From positions 124,001 to 188,000 of the forward strand of contig NZ_JALCZO010000005.1 of the NCBI RefSeq assembly GCF_023555495.1: 64,000 nt of DNA, given 5' to 3'. The stretch's first letter is position 1; every line of letters starts with the position of its first letter. Positions 54,524 through 63,310 of this stretch are shown here, piece by piece. Position numbers and translations under genes: made by a program. This DNA comes from Polaribacter sp. Z022. GTDB taxonomy: Bacteria > Bacteroidota > Bacteroidia > Flavobacteriales > Flavobacteriaceae. The notes below the pieces were generated by a model. The model had not been told where the DNA came from and made no database searches. It saw nothing but the letters and a program-made list of their open reading frames with translations.

Positions 54524-55417
54524 ATGAAGTTAGTTAGGTTTATTGTTGTTTTTTGTGCATTTATCTTGTTTTCTAATATGATTGTATCTCAAGATAAAAA
54601 TGAAGTTCAAGTTTTACTGTTAGCAGGTCAATCTAACATGGCAGGTGCAGGAGATTATGATGATTTAGATGAAACAATTAAACTAAGAATACAAAAAGTT
54701 GCACATAGAGTTTCTTTAAGTTTTAACGGTAAAAAAGCACAGCCACTTTCTTATTATAAGAATAAACCTAGCAAAAAATATAAATTTTTAAAACGTTTTG
54801 GACCTGAATTACTTTTAGGATTAACACTTGCAGAGAAAAATCCTGACAAAGAATATTTGTTGATTAAAAGATCTCAAGGAGGTACTTCTTTACATGGTGC
54901 TTGGAACCCAAATTGGACTGCTGATAAAGCAAAAATGATGGAAAAAGGAGAAAAAAAGCAAAACATGAAACTTTATGAGCTCCATATTTCAGACATCAAA
55001 AGAAATTTAAAAGAATTAGAAAAAACTCAAAAATCGTATAATATTATTGGTTTATTTTGGATGCAGGGAGAAAATGATGCTATCTCTGAAGTATCAGCAA
55101 AAAATTATAAAAACAATTTAAGGTCCTTGGTTTACGCTTATCGTAAAGAATTTGATGACAAAGAATTACCATTTGTATTTGGACAAATTAACTCACGATA
55201 TGGAGTAAAAGGTGGTGCAGATTTGGTAAGAAAAAACATGGAAAAATTTGAGGTTCAAGATTATTATTCAAAATTAATTAGAACCACTAAAGATACTTCT
55301 TGGAGCGATTTTCCTAAATGGAGTGATAATGTGCATTACAATGCAGAAGGACAAAAACGTTTAGGTATTGCATTTGCAAAAGCTTTTTTTGAAATAAAAG
55401 AAAAATTATTAAGATAA
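54524..55417 (+). CDS. SGNH/SASA-family carbohydrate esterase (copy 1)
   Basis: The 297-residue exported protein has SGNH-hydrolase blocks: LLLAGQSNMAGAGDYDDLDE with nucleophile Ser37, SQGGTSLHGAWNPNW, LFWMQGENDAISEVSAK and the Asp-His pair in WSDNVHYNAEGQKRLG. It belongs to the sialate O-acetylesterase-like (DUF303/SASA) group, which usually removes O-acetyl groups from glycans. Carrageenans are not normally acetylated, so its substrate here is unclear. It begins 6 bases after the GH42-like gene. A paralogue follows at 55605. Confidence 0.82.
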   Translation: MKLVRFIVVFCAFILFSNMIVSQDKNEVQVLLLAGQSNMAGAGDYDDLDETIKLRIQKVAHRVSLSFNGKKAQPLSYYKNKPSKKYKFLKRFGPELLLGLTLAEKNPDKEYLLIKRSQGGTSLHGAWNPNWTADKAKMMEKGEKKQNMKLYELHISDIKRNLKELEKTQKSYNIIGLFWMQGENDAISEVSAKNYKNNLRSLVYAYRKEFDDKELPFVFGQINSRYGVKGGADLVRKNMEKFEVQDYYSKLIRTTKDTSWSDFPKWSDNVHYNAEGQKRLGIAFAKAFFEIKEKLLR

Positions 55418-55604
55418 TCTGATTGTTTTAAAGATGAGGCTTAAAAGACAAAAGAGCAAATAAGAGAAATGAAAAAGATGTAGAAACATTAAAAAGCATA
55501 ATGCTTCTGTAAAAATGTTTCGAAAATTCTGAAGATCATTAAATAGGTCAAAAAAGTAGTAATTGATAAAGTTTTGAGTTGGTTAAATAGTTAAAAATAA
55601 TAAT
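55418..55604. other. Gap between the two esterase genes, no gene seen
   Basis: This 187-base stretch contains short open pieces in different frames, none longer than about 30 codons without a stop, and no terminator or clear -7 element. It may be a decayed spacer from the tandem esterase duplication, but no protein homology could be recognised. Confidence 0.4.
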
Positions 55605-56489
55605 ATGAAAAGACTTACTTATTTATTTATTCTAATAATTTTTATTGCTTGTGCAGTAACAAAAAATGATGCACAAGATAATGAAGTACAAGTAATTTTA
55701 TTATCAGGACAATCAAATATGGTTGGCCATGGAAATTATGATGCCTTAGATGAAAGTATCAAAAAAAGAATTGCTAAAATATCAGATAGGGTTTTATTAA
55801 GTTCTTCTAAAGGTGATGCAAAACCATTATCATATTATACCTTAAATGGGAAAAAATATAATTTTGATAAACATTTTGGGCCAGAGTTATTTGTAGGATT
55901 AACATTGGCAGAAAAGTTCCCTAAAAAGAAATTTTTATTGATAAAAAAAGCAGTTGGAGGAACTTCCTTATATGGTGCTTGGAATCCAAATTGGAATCAA
56001 GAAAAATCGAATGCGTCAGAAAGAGGAGAGGTTAGAAAAAAACTAAAGTTATTTTCTGCGCATATAAACAATATCCAAAGAAATTTAAATAATTTAAAAG
56101 AAAAAGGAATAAAGTTTAAAATTTTGGGTGCTCTTTGGTTGCAAGGAGAGAGTGATACCAATAAAGAAATTACAGCTACAAGTTATCAAGAAAACTTAAC
56201 AAATTTAATTGCGGCTTACAGAACAAAGTTGTCATCTAAAGAAATGCCTTTTGTTATTGGTCAAGTAAATCCTTTACCAAGAAAGTATAAAACAGGACCA
56301 AAACAAGTTAGAGAAGCTATGTTAACAGTAGCTAAAGCAGATGATAAAGTTGCAATTATAGAAACGACTTTTGGTAAACCTTGGAATGATTTTCCAAAAC
56401 ACTCAGATAATTTACATTACAAAACAGAAGGACAAAAAAGACTAGGAATTGCCTTTGCTAATAAATTACAAATACTATTAAAAAAATAA
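55605..56489 (+). CDS. SGNH/SASA-family carbohydrate esterase (copy 2)
   Basis: The 294-residue protein, probably a lipoprotein (Cys16 in LIIFIACAVTKND), repeats the layout of the previous esterase: VILLSGQSNMVGHGNYDALD, AVGGTSLYGAWNPNWNQEK, ALWLQGESDTNKEITATSYQ and FPKHSDNLHYKTEGQKRLG. It is clearly paralogous to the gene at 54524. The two differ in the second and third SGNH blocks (GESD against GEND), hinting at different preferences. The sulfatase gene follows 8 bases downstream. Confidence 0.82.
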   Translation: MKRLTYLFILIIFIACAVTKNDAQDNEVQVILLSGQSNMVGHGNYDALDESIKKRIAKISDRVLLSSSKGDAKPLSYYTLNGKKYNFDKHFGPELFVGLTLAEKFPKKKFLLIKKAVGGTSLYGAWNPNWNQEKSNASERGEVRKKLKLFSAHINNIQRNLNNLKEKGIKFKILGALWLQGESDTNKEITATSYQENLTNLIAAYRTKLSSKEMPFVIGQVNPLPRKYKTGPKQVREAMLTVAKADDKVAIIETTFGKPWNDFPKHSDNLHYKTEGQKRLGIAFANKLQILLKK

Positions 56490-56497
56490 ATATAAAA

Positions 56498-58033
56498 ATG
56501 AAGAATAGAACTTTACAAACAACATCAAAAATCGTACTGTTTTTAATGTTAGTCGCTACTTTTATAGCTTGTAGTCAAAAGGAAAAACAGGTTAAAAAGC
56601 CAAATATTTTATGGGTCATTGCTGAAGATTTATCCCCTTTTATGGGAGCTTATGGTGATTCTATAAATATAGGTCATACACCAGTTATTGATAAATTGGC
56701 TGCAGATGGTGTACTTTTTAAAAGAGCTTATGCAACTGCTCCAGTTTGTTCTGCGGCAAGATCTGCATTAATTACTGGTGTTTATCAAACTACAACAGGT
56801 ACACATAACCATAGATCTAGTAGGTTTACAAACGATTCTATTGTGCCAAAAGAACTTCAAATTCATTTGCCAAATGAAATGAAAACGATTCCTGAGTTGA
56901 TGAAAAAAGCTGGATATTTTACTTTTAATAGTGGTAAAGACGATTACAATTTTCACTATGATAGAAGAGCTTTGTATGATGTAGGTACCAAAGAAAATTA
57001 CAAAGCAGGTATGAACGGTTGGCAAGGTAATGTTGCAATTGACTATATGACCGTTAAAGATTATGTATGGAATGCTAGAAAAGATAAAAATCAACCTTGG
57101 TTTGGGCAAGTTCAAATTATGGGAGGAAAAAAGGATTATAAATACGTAAGAAAAGGAGAAAAACTAGCAACTAATGATGTTCCATTACCACCATATTTTC
57201 CAAATATACCATCACAAAGAAAAGCTTGGACTCTGCATTATAATGCAAACAGAGGTTCTGATGTGACTCTAGAAAAAATAATAAAGCAATTAAAAGCTGA
57301 TGGAGAATTAGAAAATACTATTATCTTTTTCTTTTCAGATCATGGTAGTCCAACCTCTTTAAGACACAAGCAATTTTGTTATGAAGGAGGAATGCTAATT
57401 CCTTTAATTATAAAAGGAAATCATCCTGCTTTAAAAGCAGGAAATGTTAGAAAAGATTTAGTTTCTCTATTAGATGTTTCTGCTACAACTTTAGCGTTAG
57501 GTAAAGCTGAAATGCCTAATTACTTGGATGGGCAAAATTTATTTTCTACAAATTATAATGAAAATGAATATGTTGTAGGAGCCAGAGATAGATGTGATTA
57601 TACGATAGATAAAATTAGAACTGTAGTATCTGAAGATTATAGGTACATCAAAAATTACTTTTTAGATAGACCTATGATGCAAGCTGGTTATAGAGATAAT
57701 AAACCTATTGTAAAAGATTTAAAGAAGTTACATAATGAAGGTAAATTAACTCTTTATCAAGAAGAACATTGGTTTGGACAACGACCATCAGAAGAATTAT
57801 ATGATTTGAAAAAAGATCCTCATCAAATGAATAATTTAGCTTTAAACGCAGCATATGCTGATGTTTTAAAAAAGCATAGAACTGTTTTAGAAGATTGGAT
57901 TGTAAAAACAGGTGATAAAGGTCAGCACCCAGAAGATGCAAAACAGTTAGAAGCTACTTATAATTTATGGAAAGACAGACCAAGGTTTAAAAACGCAAAA
58001 ATAAATCCTGAGTACGACCAGTTTAAGAAATAG
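56498..58033 (+). CDS. S1-family sulfatase lipoprotein (active site C-S-A-A-R)
   Basis: This 511-residue lipoprotein (Cys25 in TFIACSQKEK) has metal motif WVIAEDLSPFMGAYGDS, formylglycine site Cys84 in APVCSAARSALITGVYQTTT, GTHNHRS, and FFFSDHGSPTSLRHKQFCYE as the second metal/substrate block. Ala replaces the usual Pro at the third position of the site, again within the C-x-[PA]-x-R range. This subtype resembles heparan-N-sulfatase-like S1 members, but the substrate here is expected to be a sulfated galactan. It shares the transcript with both esterases. Confidence 0.88.
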   Translation: MKNRTLQTTSKIVLFLMLVATFIACSQKEKQVKKPNILWVIAEDLSPFMGAYGDSINIGHTPVIDKLAADGVLFKRAYATAPVCSAARSALITGVYQTTTGTHNHRSSRFTNDSIVPKELQIHLPNEMKTIPELMKKAGYFTFNSGKDDYNFHYDRRALYDVGTKENYKAGMNGWQGNVAIDYMTVKDYVWNARKDKNQPWFGQVQIMGGKKDYKYVRKGEKLATNDVPLPPYFPNIPSQRKAWTLHYNANRGSDVTLEKIIKQLKADGELENTIIFFFSDHGSPTSLRHKQFCYEGGMLIPLIIKGNHPALKAGNVRKDLVSLLDVSATTLALGKAEMPNYLDGQNLFSTNYNENEYVVGARDRCDYTIDKIRTVVSEDYRYIKNYFLDRPMMQAGYRDNKPIVKDLKKLHNEGKLTLYQEEHWFGQRPSEELYDLKKDPHQMNNLALNAAYADVLKKHRTVLEDWIVKTGDKGQHPEDAKQLEATYNLWKDRPRFKNAKINPEYDQFKK

Positions 58034-58124
58034 TTTTTCTACTATTAAATACATTTTATGTACTAAAAAATACAATTTTTTTGATGTTTTGAGCGAACTT
58101 CGTTAAAAAATAAATAACGTAAGT

Positions 58125-59546
58125 ATGAAAACTCAGAGCATCAAAATTATATGTGTTTTAGCTTTATCCTTAATTACATTTTCAACTTTTAGTCAAAACG
58201 ATAAATCAAAACCAAATGTTTTATTTATTATGGTTGATGATTTAAATGATTGGGTAGGTGCATTTGGTGGTAATCCACAAACGATTACTCCTAATATTGA
58301 TGCATTAGCAAGTAAAAGTACCATCTTTAAAAACGCCTATTGTTCTGCTCCTTTATGCAATCCATCAAGAGCAAGTATCATGTCTGGTTACAGGCCTTCA
58401 ACCACTGGTGTTTATGGAAATAAAGAACATTTTAGAGATGTTAAAGGTTTTGAAAATACAGTAACAATTCCTCAATATTTTGAAAAAAATGGATATAAAA
58501 CTGCAGCAGCAGGAAAAATATTTCATAGCCCAAGAGGAAATGGAAAAAATCCAAAACCAGGAAGTGACCCAGGATCTTTTCAACAAGAAAGAAAAGGTGG
58601 TTTAGGAGGTACTTATCCTGATAAGAAAAACAAACATTCTCATGGGTTAAATCTAAAAGAATATGGAGTAAAAGGTTCTTTTTTACGTTCTTTTGATTGG
58701 TATGGAGTAGATGTAACTTTAGAAGATAATAATGATTTTAAATCTGCAGATTATGCTGCAAAATTCTTAGAAGAAGAGCATGACAAGCCATTCTTTTTAG
58801 CTTGCGGAATTTTTAGACCTCATTTGCCTTGGTTTGCTCCAAAACAGTTTTTTGACATGTATGATTTAGATAAAATTAAACTACCTAAAACTTTAAAAAA
58901 TGATTTAGATGATGTTGGTAGAATGGGAAATAACATGGCTAAAAAAGGAGTACATAAATCTATTATTGAAAACGGTAAATGGAAAGAAGCTGTAAGGGCA
59001 TATATGGCAAATATTTCTTTTGCAGATGCTTGTGTGGGTCATTTATTAAATGGTTTAAAAGAAAGTAAGTATGCAGAAAATACAATTATAGTTTTAATGG
59101 GAGATCATGGTTGGCATTTAGGTGAAAAAGAACACTGGTCTAAAAATGTATTATGGGAACGTTCTGCAAAAACACCTTTGTTAATTTTTGATCCAAGAGG
59201 TGGAAAAGGAAAAGTGAGTACTTCTATTGTTTCTTTATTAGATGTATATCCTACTTTAGTAGAAATGGCAAACTTACCAGAAAACAAAGAAAATGAAGGT
59301 GCTAGTATTTATGATTTAGTTCGTAAACCAGAAAAAGAATTAAAAGAATATGTGCTAACATCTAAATCTAAAGGAATTCATTCTTTAAGAAGTAAAAAAT
59401 ACAGATATACAGTTTATTCAGATGGTTTTGAAGAATTATACGATCATGAAATCGACCCAAATGAATGGAAAAATATAGCTAAGAATTCTTCTAATAAAGA
59501 AGTTTTGAAAAAGTTTAGAAAAGAATTAAAAAGAATTTTAAAATAA
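58125..59546 (+). CDS. S1-family sulfatase (iduronate-2-sulfatase-like, C-N-P-S-R)
   Basis: The 473-residue exported protein (signal to about residue 23) has LFIMVDDLNDWVGAFGGNPQ, formylglycine site Cys78 in SAPLCNPSRASIMSGYRPST, ACGIFRPHLPWFAPKQFFDM and VLMGDHGWHLGEKEHWSKN. These are the features of the iduronate-2-sulfatase-like S1 subgroup (S1_7 type). Members in marine Bacteroidota act on carrageenan and other sulfated glycans. A 91-base gap separates it from the previous sulfatase, and the next sulfatase starts 5 bases after its stop. Confidence 0.9.
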   Translation: MKTQSIKIICVLALSLITFSTFSQNDKSKPNVLFIMVDDLNDWVGAFGGNPQTITPNIDALASKSTIFKNAYCSAPLCNPSRASIMSGYRPSTTGVYGNKEHFRDVKGFENTVTIPQYFEKNGYKTAAAGKIFHSPRGNGKNPKPGSDPGSFQQERKGGLGGTYPDKKNKHSHGLNLKEYGVKGSFLRSFDWYGVDVTLEDNNDFKSADYAAKFLEEEHDKPFFLACGIFRPHLPWFAPKQFFDMYDLDKIKLPKTLKNDLDDVGRMGNNMAKKGVHKSIIENGKWKEAVRAYMANISFADACVGHLLNGLKESKYAENTIIVLMGDHGWHLGEKEHWSKNVLWERSAKTPLLIFDPRGGKGKVSTSIVSLLDVYPTLVEMANLPENKENEGASIYDLVRKPEKELKEYVLTSKSKGIHSLRSKKYRYTVYSDGFEELYDHEIDPNEWKNIAKNSSNKEVLKKFRKELKRILK

Positions 59547-59551
59547 CTTAA

Positions 59552-61093
59552 ATGAATTTTAATACAAAATTTTTATACATAGCATTTATTGTTTTTTCTT
59601 TCTTTATTTCTTGTACAAAATCAAAAAAAGAAGCAATTAAAAATGATAAGAAACCAAATATCATTTTTGTTTTAGTAGATGATTTAGGATATGCAGATGT
59701 TGGTTTTAATGGCTCTAAATATTTTGAAACTCCAAATATTGATGCTTTAGCAAATAATAGTTTGGTGTTAGATAATGCTTATATGTATCCAACATGTTCA
59801 CCATCTAGAACTGCAATTTTTACAGGAAAACAATCTTTTAGAACAGGTGTATATACAGTACCTGTTTTAGAAAAAGGAGATGATCAAGAAAATATTTTTT
59901 CAAGATGGACTGTTGGAAAAGAGCATCCAATTTATGCTGAACCTTTAGCAAAAGAAGGTTACAAATCAATTCATTTAGGTAAATGGCATATCGTTGGTCC
60001 TTATCCTAAGAAAGAATTGGCAAAAGAGTATCCATTAAAAGAAAAATTAAAGCAACCTAACCCTGGAGATTATACTTGGGTAGAAGCTCATAAAAAACCA
60101 GATATAAAACAATATTATCCAGAAGGAAGAGGCTTTATAAAAAATGTTGGCGGGACTTTTAGAGGAGATCCAGCTTTAGAAGAAGGTGGTTATAAAAGTG
60201 TTGCAGGTGGTTATTGGGCACCTTTTAGCAATCCATTTATAGACAAAAAACCAACAGATAATTGGTTAACAGATCGTTTAACAGATGATGCTATTGAATT
60301 TATGGATGAGCATAAAAACGAGCCTTTTTTAATCAATTTAAATTATTATGCAGTACATAGGCCAATTAGGTATAGAAGTAAAGAACAGTATGAATATTTT
60401 TTAAAGAAAGCAGAAGATACTGTAACTGGCCAAGGAGCAAATAAGAAAAAGAAGAAACACGAATATTTTGCAAGTTATGCAACCATGGTTTCGTCTGTAG
60501 ATGATAATATTAAACGTATAACAGACTATTTAGATAAAAATAATTTAAGAGAAAATACTGTAATTATTTTTACTTCAGACAATGGTTACCATAGTATGGC
60601 AAGTGCCAATAAACAAATGCGTGGAGCAAAAGGGCATATTTATGAAGGTGGAATTAAAGTGCCAATGTTTGTAAACTGGCCAAAGAAAGTTACTCCAAGA
60701 AGAAGTGAAGTTGCTGTAAGTGGTTTAGATGTTTTTCCTACTTTAATGAATTTAGCAAATGTTAATGATTTTAAAGGAACTTTAGATGGGAATTCAATGA
60801 CAGATTTGTTTTCTAAAGATGATGAAAAATTAAAAGAAAGACCATTGTTTTGGCATTTAGCTAGTCGTTTTAAACACGGTACTTGCTCAGTAATTAGAAA
60901 AGGAGATTATAAATTAATTCAGTTTTTAGCAGATGGAAAATTAGAATTATACAACTTAAAAAAAGATCCTAAAGAATCTAAAAATTTATCGAACATTGAG
61001 TTAAAAACAACTCAGAATTTATTGAGAGAATTGGTTACTTGGAGAAAAGAAAATAAAGTTCCTTTACCACCAAACTCTATTCTTAAGTTTTAG
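59552..61093 (+). CDS. S1-family arylsulfatase-like lipoprotein (C-S-P-S-R)
   Basis: This 513-residue lipoprotein (Cys21 in FFISCTKSKK) is an arylsulfatase A-like S1 enzyme: FVLVDDLGYADVGFNGS, formylglycine site Cys82 in MYPTCSPSRTAIFTGKQSFR, HLGKWHIVGPYPKKE, NLNYYAVHRPIRYRSK and IFTSDNGYHSMASANKQMRG. The motif is the canonical C-x-P-S-R. It ends the long transcript that begins at 45891, and a clear terminator follows at 61141. Confidence 0.9.
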   Translation: MNFNTKFLYIAFIVFSFFISCTKSKKEAIKNDKKPNIIFVLVDDLGYADVGFNGSKYFETPNIDALANNSLVLDNAYMYPTCSPSRTAIFTGKQSFRTGVYTVPVLEKGDDQENIFSRWTVGKEHPIYAEPLAKEGYKSIHLGKWHIVGPYPKKELAKEYPLKEKLKQPNPGDYTWVEAHKKPDIKQYYPEGRGFIKNVGGTFRGDPALEEGGYKSVAGGYWAPFSNPFIDKKPTDNWLTDRLTDDAIEFMDEHKNEPFLINLNYYAVHRPIRYRSKEQYEYFLKKAEDTVTGQGANKKKKKHEYFASYATMVSSVDDNIKRITDYLDKNNLRENTVIIFTSDNGYHSMASANKQMRGAKGHIYEGGIKVPMFVNWPKKVTPRRSEVAVSGLDVFPTLMNLANVNDFKGTLDGNSMTDLFSKDDEKLKERPLFWHLASRFKHGTCSVIRKGDYKLIQFLADGKLELYNLKKDPKESKNLSNIELKTTQNLLRELVTWRKENKVPLPPNSILKF

Positions 61094-61140
61094 ATTATAA
61101 AAAAGAGCAAACTTTGTACTTTAGTATTAATGTTTTTATA

Positions 61141-61167
61141 AACACCTCATATTGAGGTGTTTTTTTA
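61141..61167 (+). terminator. Terminator after the sulfatase run
   Basis: AACACCTCA and TGAGGTGTT around a short loop, followed by a T-run. It marks the probable end of the 45891-61093 transcript. Confidence 0.85.
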
Positions 61168-61274
61168 TGCTTTATAGTTTTAGATAAACTAACAAACACA
61201 TTAAATTTATTTTTAGAAACATTAATTCATATAAGTTGCTTTAAATTTATCATATAAATGAAACAATAGTAACA

Positions 61275-63203
61275 ATGAAAAGAAGAGATTTTTTTAAAAA
61301 AGGAACAAAAGGTGTTGTAGCTGCTAGTTTATTTCCAATTATGGGCGATATTTCTGCACAAACCTCTAATAGTAAAAACCTTTTATTTAAAGAAGAAGAA
61401 GCACTGAAAAAGACTTTAAAAAAAGACCCTATTCACAGAAAGAATTTAAAGGTTGATGTTGCTGTTATTGGTGGAGGAATGTCTGGTATTTCTGCTGCGG
61501 TTTCTGCTGCCAGAAATGGAGCAAAAGTTGTTTTAGTACAAGATAGACCTGTATTAGGAGGAAATGCTTCTAGTGAAATGAGAGTAACTGTAAATGGTGT
61601 AAAAAATTTATCGAATAAACATAAAATTGAACGAGAAACAGGAATTGTAGAAGAATTATTAATAGAAAACTGGCATTACAATCCACAAGAATCTTATCAT
61701 GTATGGGATCATGTTTTGTACAATTATGTAATTCGTGAAAAAAATATAACCTTATTATTAAATACAACTGCATTAGATGTAGAGGTTTCTAAAAATAAAA
61801 TCAAATCAGTTGTTTGTCGTCAATTAACAACAGAAACCGATTTTACTATTAAAGCCCCAATTTTTATTGATTGCTCTGGAGATGGTTTTATGGCTGCAAG
61901 TGCAGGAGCAGAATTTAGACAAGGACGTGAAGGTAAAGCAGAATTTAATGAACAATTTGCACCAGATGAACCAGATGGTTGGGTAATGGGAGATTGTATT
62001 ATGATGTCTACAAAAGATATGGGAAAACCTGTGCCTTTTCATGCTCCAGATTATGCAATTCCTTTTGATGCAGAAAAAGCATTAAAAGATAAACACAGAA
62101 AAATAAAACAAGTTAAAGAAGGTTTTTGGTGGGTAGAATTAAGTAGTGATGTAGATATTATTGGTGAAAGAGATGAAATTCGTCACAGATTATTAGCACA
62201 TTTTTACGGAGTTTGGGATCATGTTAAAAACTCAGGAGATTTTCCTGAAGCTGAAAATGTTGCTTTAGATTGGATTGGTTCTATTCCTGGTAGAAGAGAA
62301 TCTCGAAGATTTATGGGAGATTATATTTTAAATGAAAGAGATTTATTAGAAGCAAGACATTTTGATGATGCTGTTGCTTTTGGTGGTTGGTCTTTAGATG
62401 AACATTGTCCTGGAGGAATTGAAAATTTAGATGAACCAGCAAGTTATTTTCATTCAAGATTTAAAGAAGTATATCAAGTACCTTTTAGAAGTTTGTATTC
62501 TAGAAACATAGAAAATTTATTATTTGCAGGAAGAAATGTAAGTGTAACCCATATGGCACTTTCATCAACAAGAATTATTGGTACTTGTTGTATGATGGGA
62601 CAAGCTGTAGGTACTGCAGGAGCAATGTGTGCAGAAAAAGGAGTTTCACCAAGAAAATTATATCAAAAAAATATTAATGAACTGCAAGAGCAATTGTTAA
62701 GAGACGATTCTTATTTTCCTAACAGACCTGCAAAAGATAAAAATGATAAAGCAAAATCAGCGAGTTTAATTTTTGCTTCTTCTACAAGCTCAGGAGATGT
62801 AAAAAATTTAACAAATGGTGTAGGTAGAGATTTAGTAGATAAAATTAATCATTGGCAATCATCAGGATTAAATGCAGAATTGCAATTAGAATGGAGCAGA
62901 CCTCAAAAATTTACAAGTGTAGAAATGAAGTTCGATACCAATTTGCAACGTAATATGATGATGCATAAGAACCCTGCTAAAAACAAAAACCAAGTTACTG
63001 CAGTTCCACCAGAATTGGTTAAAGATTTTACTGTAGAAGCAAGAGTTAATGGTCAGTGGAAAGAAGTTGGTAAAAAAGAATACAACCTTACACGTTTGGT
63101 AAAAATTAATTTTAATGAAGTAAAAGCAACAGCAATTCGTTTAAAATTAAAAAACACACATGGTAAAGAGAATATAAGAATGTACGAGATAAGATGTTAT
63201 TAA
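61275..63203 (+). CDS. Exported FAD-dependent oxidoreductase with C-terminal discoidin-like domain
   Basis: The 642-residue protein starts MKRRDFFKKGTKGVVAASLF, a Tat-type signal (RRDFFKKG), consistent with export of a folded flavoprotein. The Rossmann FAD motif VAVIGGGMSGISAAVSAARN is followed by LVQDRPVLGGNASSEMRVTV, the pattern of the FAD_oxidored family, and LLFAGRNVSVTHMALSSTRI with ATGQAVGTAG-like MGQAVGTAGAMCAE near the end of the catalytic part. From about residue 500 comes a F5/8-C (discoidin)-like beta-sandwich (LTNGVGRDLVDKINHWQSSG, LQLEWSRPQKFTSVEMKF), a common sugar-binding module. The substrate and electron acceptor are unknown. It starts a new transcript ahead of another sulfatase. 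Confidence 0.82.
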   Translation: MKRRDFFKKGTKGVVAASLFPIMGDISAQTSNSKNLLFKEEEALKKTLKKDPIHRKNLKVDVAVIGGGMSGISAAVSAARNGAKVVLVQDRPVLGGNASSEMRVTVNGVKNLSNKHKIERETGIVEELLIENWHYNPQESYHVWDHVLYNYVIREKNITLLLNTTALDVEVSKNKIKSVVCRQLTTETDFTIKAPIFIDCSGDGFMAASAGAEFRQGREGKAEFNEQFAPDEPDGWVMGDCIMMSTKDMGKPVPFHAPDYAIPFDAEKALKDKHRKIKQVKEGFWWVELSSDVDIIGERDEIRHRLLAHFYGVWDHVKNSGDFPEAENVALDWIGSIPGRRESRRFMGDYILNERDLLEARHFDDAVAFGGWSLDEHCPGGIENLDEPASYFHSRFKEVYQVPFRSLYSRNIENLLFAGRNVSVTHMALSSTRIIGTCCMMGQAVGTAGAMCAEKGVSPRKLYQKNINELQEQLLRDDSYFPNRPAKDKNDKAKSASLIFASSTSSGDVKNLTNGVGRDLVDKINHWQSSGLNAELQLEWSRPQKFTSVEMKFDTNLQRNMMMHKNPAKNKNQVTAVPPELVKDFTVEARVNGQWKEVGKKEYNLTRLVKINFNEVKATAIRLKLKNTHGKENIRMYEIRCY

Positions 63204-63223
63204 AATTAGTAACAAATATTAAC

Positions 63224-63259
63224 AAAAGAGTAAGATTTTTTGTAAAATCTTATTCTTTT
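63224..63259 (+). terminator. Stem-loop after the FAD oxidoreductase gene
   Basis: AAAAGAGTAAGATTTT pairs with AAAATCTTATTCTTTT (one G-U pair). A T-rich stretch begins about ten bases later, so it is either a weak terminator or an intercistronic processing hairpin before the next sulfatase. Confidence 0.5.
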
Positions 63260-63310
63260 GGATTAAACTTTTTATTTTTATTTAGTCTTATTAGAAATAA
63301 TAATGATAAA

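Noticed and set aside
56768..57115. Open frame of 115 codons on the minus strand
   Set aside because: It lies wholly inside the sulfatase gene at 56498-58033, has a composition like a mirrored coding sequence and shows no family resemblance.
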